This document shows positions 40,601 through 48,700 of a DNA stretch of 64,000 nt, in pieces. The translations under genes and the position numbers were made by a program. Numbering within the stretch: the stretch's first letter is position 1; each line of letters starts with the position of its first letter. The DNA lies in the NCBI GenBank assembly GCA_050011195.1, contig JBEKJO010000002.1:32346-96345 (forward strand). The letters run 5' to 3'. The stretch comes from PALSA-1440 sp050011195. GTDB taxonomy: Bacteria > Verrucomicrobiota > Verrucomicrobiia > Limisphaerales > UBA8199. The notes under the pieces are model-generated. The model saw only the letters and a list, made by a program, of their open reading frames with translations, was not told the DNA's origin and searched no databases.

Positions 40601-40888
40601 GAGCGTCCGTACATTCTGTTCAGCGTGCGCCAGACGAGGATGCCGCGACCATTCCGTATTGAGAAAGTCACTCGCCGCACCAGTGCGTTGTTGGAGCGCA
40701 TCTATGACGCCGCCCGCCAAACACAGGGCCGGTTTGAGCATCCGCGCGCTGTATCTTTCTTCGACGGCACGTCTATCCACCTGCTCAAGCCGGTCGCCCT
40801 CATGCACTGGACGCGCACCGCTGCCCTCAACGATGCGGACGAGATTTTCGCGGAGATCATCCGACAGCGCCGCGCCAAATCTGCATGA
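37685..40888 (+). CDS. N6-adenine DNA methyltransferase (type IIG/Eco57I-like)
   Basis: The protein has 1067 residues from the GTG at 37685, preceded by aagagag; an in-frame stop at 37673 rules out a longer start. Residues 1-330 are an accessory N-terminal region (helical, with FYHTHAGRFNEKQAVDEFLLRNLAHARDRL). YTPRHLAEMVVD leads into motif I DPACGSGIFLV (about 359-369) and motif IV NPPW (489-492), the gamma-class adenine methyltransferase order. A large C-terminal region probably recognises DNA. It overlaps a PD-(D/E)XK-like gene by 4 bp. Lower GC and mixed codon use compared with flanking genes suggest transfer. It probably modifies host DNA in a defence cassette. Confidence 0.85.
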   Translation: MPGVKQPFLAQFPDPKARDWVYYRSRQEIRTQPALLGYAHHVLRAFDKEVLGITGVLCVDGRPTIYFRRDNEPLSWANANRLHRIFWNQGIATVLVLADPEHLRIYSAQAEPVREGDASPQPAALVEDQLEDIAELLELESLLHDVASGRFYHTHAGRFNEKQAVDEFLLRNLAHARDRLRTGPYKLKEEAAHALLGRLIFLCYLTDRKVIDWADYEREVGKGIANVHQLLEKYDSEEGLHRLYRLLGRLQAVFNGSMFDQNLKTESRRLRPSHYDVLRQFFSVGEVRTGQGMLPFWAYDFSVIPVETISAIYEDFLSTEDAEGKRKEGAYYTPRHLAEMVVDIAVGDDPDWTKHRYLDPACGSGIFLVTLFNRLASHWVFQNDNASYRKRAEALLNILHNQLRGVDIERTACRIACFSLYLAFLDQFEPRDIREFARLAQRDRPKVLPKLLRYRDNSSWREKHAPTVMHGDFLQLDSGIEKFDCVIGNPPWAGRGTHQVAWKFMQQAPQQLRSGAYGCLLLSAKVFFNKTDELQAEWFGNVTVQRVVNLSDFRHILFEHAKCPALIVRFANAKPTDAHRFRYDTPKVTGTDCRDGVVTIFPRDRKRLQQSALLVAASKQQVPGFWKRHFSGTPRDLKLLDLLDDISELRAVVKPLAKDRKESSRWWTGEGIKPKKDGTHKPWWNETHSYLSARLQTTALFVLEKDCEPVGTRFHPFVERKRDPRLFKAPLIVVSYGFGKIAFSDFAVLFQHSLRVITPATQNPEEREEESNLLLFLTIYLRSNLAKYYLFHTSANWGIERDKIHLFELLHLPFPLPGDDCAHPQAAGIVAKTAAATKTLRDELAAELNELHDERQERGLPLESDEFHEMLASFNEKRRAKVDALQSRLERDVYRYFDLTDEEIALVEDAVRIIEPSSTPINRDVVRKAAVPTMKPVTRDALGAYSTMLTGTLNEWAEGGSLRVEASAVIFEERPYILFSVRQTRMPRPFRIEKVTRRTSALLERIYDAARQTQGRFEHPRAVSFFDGTSIHLLKPVALMHWTRTAALNDADEIFAEIIRQRRAKSA

Positions 40889-41529
40889 GCACCGGAGGCG
40901 CCGAGGGCTATTTCGAGTTCTTCCGGGAGGAATTGATTCCAGACGGCTTGCAGCTTGTTCTCGACGTTTGGCGCAAACTTCCCTCATCCACCAAAGCCGG
41001 CAAGGAAGACGAAATCACCGGCCGCTTGGCGGCGGCGATGAAGCGGGAAAAGAAGGCGCGCAGACTTGGCTTCTCCATTCACTTTCAGGCGATTCCGCTT
41101 GGCCCCTACGGTCCAGTCGCAGCCCGGATTGACTTCAAGTTCCTTGCCAGCTTCGACGAGGATGCCTATTTCGCCTTCGAGTGCAAACGACTGCGTATTC
41201 CGCAGCCGTCGGGGCTCGACCACAACACCGACTCTTACGTGGGCTGTGAGGGTATGGGACGCTTCATCATCGGCAAATATGCGTCCGGCCAACCTCATGG
41301 GGCAATGATTGGGTACGTGATGGACGGCGACATCGCGATGGCCAAATCGGCGGTCATCGCACTCGTCCACGCGCGAAAAACCGAACTAAAACTCACCAGC
41401 GGCCCTACTTGGGAGGACTCCCGGTTCCTGCCGAGCGAAACTGATGTCCATCAGACGAGGCATTGCCGCGAATTGAACACAGGAGCAGGTGCGGCATTCA
41501 CGCTTCAGCACATGTTCCTGTCCGTCTGA
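40885..41529 (+). CDS. PD-(D/E)XK-like putative restriction nuclease partner
   Basis: The protein has 214 residues; the ATG overlaps the methyltransferase stop (ATGA at 40885-40888), so the two are translationally coupled. VAARIDFKFLASFDEDAYF and FAFECKRLRI give Asp83, Glu99 and Lys101, a D-x15-E-x-K layout typical of restriction-like nucleases. An upstream helix (GKEDEITGRLAAAMKREKK) and a C-terminal CRELNTGAG region complete it. I do not recognise a named family. DNA cleavage is inferred from motif and context only. Confidence 0.68.
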   Translation: MSTGGAEGYFEFFREELIPDGLQLVLDVWRKLPSSTKAGKEDEITGRLAAAMKREKKARRLGFSIHFQAIPLGPYGPVAARIDFKFLASFDEDAYFAFECKRLRIPQPSGLDHNTDSYVGCEGMGRFIIGKYASGQPHGAMIGYVMDGDIAMAKSAVIALVHARKTELKLTSGPTWEDSRFLPSETDVHQTRHCRELNTGAGAAFTLQHMFLSV

Positions 41530-41735
41530 CCGCCGGCTCAGGCAGAACATCGAGCACGTGTCCACCGCGCTGACGCCTCTGCCCTTGCGTAAGGCGTCCA
41601 CCACAGGCCGGGTTTCGTGTCGCCCTGCCCGTACGGGGGGCGATTCCAACATGCGCGCCGCCGGACGACCGGATGCCTTGCGGCCAGAAAACAGTTGTAT
41701 TCCACCAAGCCGGGTTTAGCCTGCCGGGGCTGTCA
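41530..41735. other. Non-coding gap after the restriction-modification-like cassette
   Basis: No gene, clear promoter or terminator is seen in these 206 bases. Confidence 0.5.
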
Positions 41736-42479
41736 ATGAAAACGTTTGCCGAACTCAGTTTCCCCGGCCGCCTTATTGCGGTCGAGGGCCTCGATGGCTC
41801 GGGGAAATCCACCCAGATTTATTTGCTGAAGCGCTGGCTCGAATTGCAGGAGTTGAAGGTCTATTTCAGCGAGTGGAACTCCTCCGAGCTGGTCAAGTCC
41901 GCCACCAGCAAGGGCAAGAAACGCGAGCTGCTGACGCCGACCACGTTCAGCCTCATTCACGCGACGGATTTCGCCGACCGCTACGAACGGCACCTCGTGC
42001 CGCTGCTGCGGGCCGGCTACATCGTCCTGTGCGACCGCTACATCTTTACCGCCTTTGCGCGCGACGTGGTCCGCGGCTGCCCGCCCGAATGGGTGCGGGG
42101 CATCTACAACTTCGCCGCGCTGCCCGACCTCACCTTTTTCTTCAAGTCGGATTTGGAAGTGTCGCTCAAACGCATTCTGGATGGCCGGCCCCAATTGAAG
42201 TACTTCGAGGCGGGCATGGACCTGCGCCTGTCCGCCGACCCCTACGAAAGCTTTCGCATCTTTCAGGGGCGCATTCTGGAGCAGTACCTCGCGATGAGCA
42301 CCGAGTTCAACTTTCTGGTGGTGGATGCCAATCAGCTTGTCGAGAAGCAGCAAGCCGTGGTGCGCGAACTGGTCACCCAACGGCTGGACCTGGCCAGCTT
42401 TCACCGCGCGGAGCGGCTGCCTGCCAAATCACCGGCTGAGCCGCACCGGAAGGCCAAAGAGGAGGAACCGGTCGAATGA
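41736..42479 (+). CDS. Thymidylate-kinase-like P-loop kinase, paralogue 1
   Basis: The protein has 247 residues from the ATG at 41736. It has Walker A EGLDGSGKST (17-26), LCDRYIFTAFARD (the DR[YH] motif region) and a longer, charged C-terminus than TMK (about 210). The thymidine-contact segment of ordinary TMK (DRYxxSxxAYQ) reads DRYIFTAFARD, so the acceptor may not be dTMP. It overlaps a second paralogue by 4 bp and heads an operon with a ROK kinase. Confidence 0.78.
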   Translation: MKTFAELSFPGRLIAVEGLDGSGKSTQIYLLKRWLELQELKVYFSEWNSSELVKSATSKGKKRELLTPTTFSLIHATDFADRYERHLVPLLRAGYIVLCDRYIFTAFARDVVRGCPPEWVRGIYNFAALPDLTFFFKSDLEVSLKRILDGRPQLKYFEAGMDLRLSADPYESFRIFQGRILEQYLAMSTEFNFLVVDANQLVEKQQAVVRELVTQRLDLASFHRAERLPAKSPAEPHRKAKEEEPVE

Positions 42480-43207
42480 AAGGCGTTGCCAACAACCACA
42501 TTGTCGTCCCGCGCCGGAGCGAACGGCGCTTCTACGGGCACGGGATTCCGGGGGTTGACCTGGAACAACTGGCCGGCAAGCTCATCGTGGTCGAAGGCGC
42601 CGACGGGTCGGGGCGCTCTACGCAGATTGCGAGGCTGGTGGAATGGCTCGAGGGGAGCGGCCATGCGACGGTGCAGGTCGGCCTCAAACGGTCCACGCTC
42701 GTCAGCGAGGAACTGGAACAAGCGCAGGAGGGCAACATCCTGAGCCGCACCACGCTGAGCCTGTTTTACGCGACCGATTTCGCCGACCAACTGGAGAACA
42801 TCATCCTGCCGGCGCTCAAGGCCGGGTTCGTCGTGCTGGCCGACCGCTACATCTACACCCTGATGGCGCGCGACATGGTCCGCGGCATGGACGAGACCTG
42901 GTTGAAAAACCTCTACGGCCTGGCGCTCGAACCGGATGCGGTCTTCTACCTCAACGTCCCGCCCGAGGAACTCGTGCAGCGGACCTTCGCCAAGAACGCG
43001 GCCCTGGATTATTGGGAAAGCGGCATGGACCAGGGGTTGTCCCGCGACCTGTTCGACAGCTTTATGAAATACCAGACGGCGATGCAGAAGACCTTCCGCC
43101 GCCTGCAAAGCTCTTACGGTTTCACCATCGTGGACGGGATGCGCCCGGCGGACGTTATCAACGCCGAATTGCGCAAGAAGATCAGCGCCGTGCTGGCGGG
43201 GAAATAG
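42476..43207 (+). CDS. Thymidylate-kinase-like protein, paralogue 2, with Walker A Lys replaced by Arg
   Basis: The protein has 243 residues; the ATG overlaps the previous stop (ATGA). The P-loop is EGADGSGRST (40-49) with Arg47 (codon 42614-42616) where Lys is nearly invariant. LADRYIYTLMARD matches the first paralogue. An extra N-terminal 35 residues (NNHIVVPRRSERRFYGHGIPG) precede the fold. It may be a regulatory or weakly active partner of paralogue 1, forming a heterodimer. This is inferred from tandem order and the altered loop. Confidence 0.75.
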   Translation: MKGVANNHIVVPRRSERRFYGHGIPGVDLEQLAGKLIVVEGADGSGRSTQIARLVEWLEGSGHATVQVGLKRSTLVSEELEQAQEGNILSRTTLSLFYATDFADQLENIILPALKAGFVVLADRYIYTLMARDMVRGMDETWLKNLYGLALEPDAVFYLNVPPEELVQRTFAKNAALDYWESGMDQGLSRDLFDSFMKYQTAMQKTFRRLQSSYGFTIVDGMRPADVINAELRKKISAVLAGK

Positions 43208-43216
43208 GAGAGAGTT

Positions 43217-44203
43217 ATGGCCGAAAGCAGCAATAAGGCGGAACACTTCGTCGGCGTTGACCTGGGCGGCACCAAGATTCTGTCGGGCGTCTTCAAGAAC
43301 TCGCTCGAATGCATCGGCTCCGCCAAGCTCAGCACCAAGTCCCAACGCGGCGTCGATGCCGTCATCGAACGCATCGCCCGCTGTGTCCAGGACGCGGTGG
43401 ATGAAGCCGACCTCAACCTCAAACAGGTCGCCGGCGTCGGCATTGGCGCTCCGGGCGCGGTGGATTTCGCCGAGGGCAAGGTCATCTTCGCCCCCAACCT
43501 GGAGGGTTGGAAAGATGTGCCGCTCAAGAAGGACCTCGAAAAGCATCTCGGGGTGCCGGTCTTCGTGGAGAACGACTGCAATATCGCGGCGCTGGGCGTC
43601 CATGTCGCCGAACTCAAAGCCAAGCCGCGCATCCTCATCGGCATCTTCGTCGGCACCGGCATCGGCGGCGGGTTGATCGTCAACGGCGACCTCTACGGCG
43701 GATTCAACCATACGGCGGGCGAGATCGGGCACATGGTCCTGGATGTCAACGGCCCCAAATGCGGCTGCGGCAACAAAGGCTGCTTCGAGGCGCTCGCCAG
43801 CCGGACCGCCATCTTTCAGCAGATCAAGGCCGGCGTCAAAGACGGCCAGAAGACCCTCCTCACCGAAATGCTGGGCGACGACCTCAGCGACTTGCGCAGC
43901 GGCGACCTGCGCAAGGCCATGCGCCGCGGCGACAAGTTCGTCGAGAAAGTCATCGCCGGCGCCGCCGAATACATCGGCATCGGCATCGCCAACCTGGTCA
44001 ACATCCTCAGCCCCGAAGTCGTGGTCGTTGGCGGCGGCGTCATCGAGGCGCTGGCCGACGAGATGATGAGCGTCATCGTCGAAACCGCGCAGGACTACGC
44101 CATGCCCGGCACCATGAAGGGCGTCGAGATCATAGCCTCCAAACTCGGCGACAACGCCGGCATCACCGGTGCGGCCGTCCTGGCCCGGCGCGAGACCAAG
44201 TAA
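43217..44203 (+). CDS. ROK-family glucokinase-like sugar kinase
   Basis: The protein has 328 residues with a good ribosome site (aggagag). FVGVDLGGTKILSGVF is the ATP phosphate loop, VGIGAPGAVDF and ENDCNIAALG (catalytic Asp) follow, then GTGIGGGLIVNGDLYGGFNHTAGEIGHMV and the zinc motif CGCGNKGCFEALAS (Cys182, Cys184, Cys189). It phosphorylates glucose or another hexose in the cytoplasm. It lies 9 bp after the kinase pair. Confidence 0.93.
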   Translation: MAESSNKAEHFVGVDLGGTKILSGVFKNSLECIGSAKLSTKSQRGVDAVIERIARCVQDAVDEADLNLKQVAGVGIGAPGAVDFAEGKVIFAPNLEGWKDVPLKKDLEKHLGVPVFVENDCNIAALGVHVAELKAKPRILIGIFVGTGIGGGLIVNGDLYGGFNHTAGEIGHMVLDVNGPKCGCGNKGCFEALASRTAIFQQIKAGVKDGQKTLLTEMLGDDLSDLRSGDLRKAMRRGDKFVEKVIAGAAEYIGIGIANLVNILSPEVVVVGGGVIEALADEMMSVIVETAQDYAMPGTMKGVEIIASKLGDNAGITGAAVLARRETK

Positions 44204-44235
44204 ACAAGCAGTGTCCGGGGGCGCCGGGGGTTGGA

Positions 44236-45423
44236 TCAGTCGATGGAAAGGAACGTGCCCGCGATGTGCCGTGTGCCGTTCCCGGAGTTAAAGTAATAAA
44301 CGACCAGCGCGCGATGCTTCGAGAGCATCGTCGCCCAGGGGTAACCCAAGTCGCCGTTGCCGCCGTCATTGCGCAAGGCGATTTCCGGCGCCGACATCAG
44401 ATTGGCGCATTCGGCATCCAGCACGCGGGCGCGAACCCCGAACGGCGGATGGCGGTAGCCATAGACCAACAGCACGCGCTGATCCGGCAACCGCAGCGCG
44501 TAGTGGGGGTGCCCCTGGAACCCGGCATCTTCCCAGCGCTGAAAGCTCTTGCCGTGGTCCGTCGAGCGCGCCACGGCGGTGTGATCGTCAAAGTCTTCCG
44601 TGCGCATGAACGCCACTAGGGTGCCTTTGGGCGTTTCGTAAAGTGAGGTCTCGTTGAATGTCACCTTCTGGTCCACGGCGACAGGACAGGAGTAGGTCCA
44701 GGTGTCGCCCTGGTCTGACGAAATGAGCAGGTGCGTTGCCGGCTTCCCAGGCAACGTCGAGGTCTTGGACGCAACCACCCAGTAGAGCTTCCCATCCTTG
44801 CCCTGGGACATGGCGCCACGGTTGCAGGCCGGCACGGGCTGGCCGAACGGGCCGAACACAGTCTCCCCTGGGGTCGGCGGCGGGATAATCGGCCCTTGCC
44901 AAGTGTGGCCGCCGTCTTTGGAGCGGAGCAAATAGCCCCCCAGGGAGACGAAACTTCCGACACGAAACGCGTCCTTGAGCTTGGCCGCTGCCTCCGCGCG
45001 GAGCAGTGCCCAGCCGTAGCTGGAACAAAGGATCGAACCGTCGCGCAAGGGCGCCAGGCAGGGGTCTTGTGAACCGCCAAAGGGATTGGCGTAGATCAGC
45101 TCCGGCGTTCGGCTCCAGGTCTTGCCCTCGTCGCGCGACCGCACGAGCACCAGGTAACTGTTCGGATCGGTGTGGGTGATGCCGTCCTCCCCGAACAGGC
45201 GGCGTTCCGGCGCGCGGCGAAACGCCACCAGCAGCTCCCCATCCGACCGCCGCACAATCGAGGGAAAGGCGCTGTAAAACTTGTCGTCCTTGTAAATAAT
45301 GATGTCCTCGACCTTGCGCACTCCGGCGGAACCCGTTTGGGCGGCTTGTCCCCCGTGCATGGGGCCGACCACGCCCGTTATGAGCAGAATCGGCAGAACG
45401 AAGGCAAAAGAGTTGCAACGCAT
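44236..45423 (-). CDS. Secreted sialidase-like / BNR-repeat exo-glycosidase
   Basis: The protein has 395 residues with a signal peptide (FVLPILLITGVVGPMHGGQA). Four Asp-box repeats are visible (SRDEGKTW, SKDGGHTW, SSDQGDTW, STDHGKSF) in a six-bladed propeller. The N-terminal Arg of the sialidase triad could be in AFPSIVRRSDGELLVAFRR. Many Verrucomicrobia proteins of this form act on other sugars or lack activity, so sialidase action is not certain. It is convergent with the ROK gene. Confidence 0.83.
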   Translation of the reverse strand: MRCNSFAFVLPILLITGVVGPMHGGQAAQTGSAGVRKVEDIIIYKDDKFYSAFPSIVRRSDGELLVAFRRAPERRLFGEDGITHTDPNSYLVLVRSRDEGKTWSRTPELIYANPFGGSQDPCLAPLRDGSILCSSYGWALLRAEAAAKLKDAFRVGSFVSLGGYLLRSKDGGHTWQGPIIPPPTPGETVFGPFGQPVPACNRGAMSQGKDGKLYWVVASKTSTLPGKPATHLLISSDQGDTWTYSCPVAVDQKVTFNETSLYETPKGTLVAFMRTEDFDDHTAVARSTDHGKSFQRWEDAGFQGHPHYALRLPDQRVLLVYGYRHPPFGVRARVLDAECANLMSAPEIALRNDGGNGDLGYPWATMLSKHRALVVYYFNSGNGTRHIAGTFLSID

Positions 45424-45799
45424 GGCTCTTGCATGGCGGCTCGATCTGCCACAGGCAAGAGAAATCCGTTCTCGTGTCAGTTGATGGTATTGGCCTGGTG
45501 GAGGGATTCGTTACGGCGGGGGCCTGGCGCGCAAACTGCGAGTGCCGTATCCGGGAGCGATTTAGCATCTGATTGGGCCGGAGGTCCGGGGCAGGAATTC
45601 ACTCCATCGCCGCCGCCGGCATCAATCGGCGCACTTTTCTCCAGCAACGCAGAATAGCTAATACAACAAAGCAGCCAGACAACTGACGTTCATAACCCCC
45701 TTGACACATCAAGGCCGTTCTGGCCTAATGGGTGGCGAAGTCGAGTGTCGTCGCGTCACTCCTCTAAGCAAGTAAGAGAGAGAACTTGGAAAGTCGCCG
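45424..45799. other. 376-bp divergent region before the CheB-CheR-kinase gene
   Basis: It contains the 14-mer tcggcgcacttttc (45626-45639) shared with 10718-10731, and a promoter-like segment with an operator-like palindrome at 45701-45731. No gene is seen. Confidence 0.55.
45701..45731 (+). promoter_or_regulatory. Candidate sigma-70 promoter with palindrome in the spacer
   Basis: TTGACA (45701-45706) is followed after 17 bases by CCTAAT (45724-45729), or after 19 by TAATGG. The palindrome AGGCC-GTTCT-GGCCT fills the spacer, a possible repressor site. The CheB-CheR gene starts 69 bp downstream. Confidence 0.45.
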
Positions 45800-48700
45800 A
45801 TGAAAGCCAAAGACCAACAGAGCAAGGGGTGCCGTTCGCCGGAAAAAAGAACGGCAAAGCGGGCCGCCAAAAGTCCGGGCGAAGATTGGCCATCGTCGCG
45901 TTCCCGAGCCGCTGCCGGCAAACCGCTGCCGAAGGCTCCGTCGGCGGTCACCCCCCCCTCCTGCTCCCCGGAAAAAACAGGTTTGGCGCAGTCGGGCAAA
46001 GAGGCGTTTTCCATCGTTGGGATCGGCGCGTCGGCGGGCGGGTTGGAAGCCTTCATGGAACTGCTCAAGCATCTGCCGGCCGATTCGGGCCTGGGCTTCG
46101 TGCTGGTCCAACATCTCAATCCGACGCACCAAAGCGCGCTGACCCAGCTTCTGGGCCGAGTCACCGCGATGCCGGTGAGTGAGGTTGCCAACGGCCAGGC
46201 GGTCCTGCCCAATCACGTTTATGTCATCCCGCCCAACGCGGGCCTGGTGATCCAGCAGGGGGTCTTGATGATCCAACCTCGGCAGCAGACCGGCGGGGCG
46301 CAACGCTCGATCGATAATTTCTTCCAGTCCCTGGCCGAGGACCAGCATGAGCGGGCCATCGGGGTGGTGTTGTCCGGCACGGCCACGGATGGAACCCTGG
46401 GATTGGAGGCCATCAAAGAGGAAGGCGGGATAACTTTTGCCCAGGATGGCAAGTCGGCCAAATATGATTCCATGCCGAGGAGCGCCGCCGCGGCCGGGTG
46501 CGTGGATTTTGTGCTCTCGCCGGAGAATATTGCGCGGGAACTGGTGCGGTTGGCACGGCATCCCTATCTGGCGTCGGTCGGGACCAGTCCGGTGGTGACG
46601 GACCCCAATTCTTTAATGAGAATCCTGCTGCTGTTACGCAACGGTTTTGGGGTGGATTTCTCGCTTTACAAACCCAGCACCATCCAGCGGCGTCTCGCCC
46701 GGCGCGTGGTGCTCAATAAGCTCAACACGCTGGAGGCTTACGCTGGTTTTCTCCAGGGCAACGCCGCCGAACGCGGCGCGTTGTATGCGGACATGCTGAT
46801 CAGCGTCACCAGTTTTTTCCGCAACCCGGAAGCATTCGAAGCGCTGAAACGAATCGCTTTCCCGAAGCTCCTTGCGCCTGGGCGCGAGGAGCCGGTGCGC
46901 ATTTGGGTGCCGGGCTGCTCGACGGGCCAGGAAGCGTATTCCCTGGCGATGTTGTTTGAGGAGCATGGCGGCCAGGCTCCGGGCCGCGCCCCGCGCCTGC
47001 ATATCTTCGCCACCGACCTCAACGAGGCGCTGCTGGAGAGCGCCCGCCGCGGGCTTTACCTCAAGAGCCTGGTGCAGGAGGTCTCGCCGGAGCGGTTGCG
47101 GCGTTTCTTTGTGGAAGAGGATGGCGGCTACCGGGTGAGCAAGCGCATCCGGGAGTTGTGCGTGTTCGCGCGGCAGGATATTTTGAGCGACCCGCCGTTC
47201 TCGCGCATGGACCTGATCAGTTGCCGGAACCTGCTGATTTACCTCGAGGCGGGGGCGCAGAAAAAGATTCTGCCGGCCTTCCATTACGCGCTCAAGCACG
47301 AGGGATACCTGTTCCTCGGCGCGTCGGAGTCGGTTGGCGCGTTTTCCGGGCTGTTCGAGTGTGCCGACAAACAACAGAAGGTCTTTTCCAAAAAGCCGGG
47401 GCCGACGCCGGCGTTCAGTAGGCCCGATTCCCGCAGCCCTCGGGCAGCAAACCCACAACTCCCCTCCGCCAGAAGCGGCGGCGCGCCGGAGGGAATCCGG
47501 GCGGAACCCAGCGCGCAACGCGAGGCCGACCGCGTAACGCTCAAGCAATTCGCCCCGCCGGGGGTGCTGGTCAACGCGGAGTTGCAAGTCCTGGAATTCC
47601 GGGGTTCAACCGGCGCGTATCTCGAACCGTCGGCCGGCAAGGCGAGCTTCGACCTGCTCAGGATGGCGCGCGAGGGATTGGCGCTGCCGTTGCGCGCCGC
47701 CCTCAACCGGGCGAAGAAGGAAGATCGGACCGTGCGCCAGGAGAGCGTGCGGGTTCGTCAGAATGGAGGGACGCGGACGGTGGACCTTCAAATTATCCCG
47801 CTCAAGAACCTCAAGGAGCGCTGCTATTTGGTTTTGTTCACAGAGGCCAAAAGACGGAGCGCAGGGGTCCAACCCGTCTCACCGATTTCCAATCGGCGGC
47901 GCGCCCGGAGCAAGGGAGCGGCGGCGGGTTCAAAACCCGCGAGCGAGCGGAGCGACAATCCGCGCTACGAATCCCGCCGCATCGCCGAACTGGAGCGCGA
48001 GTTGGTGGAGACGCGCGACGAACGCCAATCCCTCCAGGAGGAGCACGGAGCCACGGACGAGGAATTTCAGGCGGCCAACGAGGAACTGCAGTCCGCCAAC
48101 GAGGAGTTGCAAAGCATCAACGAGGAGCTGGAAACTTCCAAGGAGGAACTCGAGTCCACCAACGAAGAACTGATTACCGTCAACGAGGAGATGGCTAATC
48201 GCAACGCGGAGTTGAACCGCCTCAACAGCGATCTCAACAACTTCCAGATCAGCGTTGACCTGGCGGTGCTGTTGCTCGGGAGGGATTTGACCATCCGCCG
48301 TTTCTCGCCGCTGGCGGAAAAAGTCTTTAACCTGCTGGCCAGTGACGTGGGCCGGCCAATTAGCGCCCTCAAACACAACCTCGACTTTCCCGGCCTGGGA
48401 CAATTCGTGGCCCAAGTCATCGACACCGCGCAGGTCGAGGAGCACGAGGTGCGGGACAAAGAGGGCCGCTGGTATCTGCTGCGGGCACGTCCCTATCTGG
48501 CGCTGGATAACAAGATTGATGGGGCGACGCTGGTGCTGGTGGATATTAATGCGCTGAAACTGAGCGAACAAGCCGCCGAAGCGGCGCGCGCCGGTTTGGA
48601 GCAGCTTGCGGAAGACAAAGACGAGTTAATGGGGATTCTCACGCACGATCTGAAAAACCTGCTGAGCGGCCTTCACATGAGCGCCGAGCGACTGCGTGAT

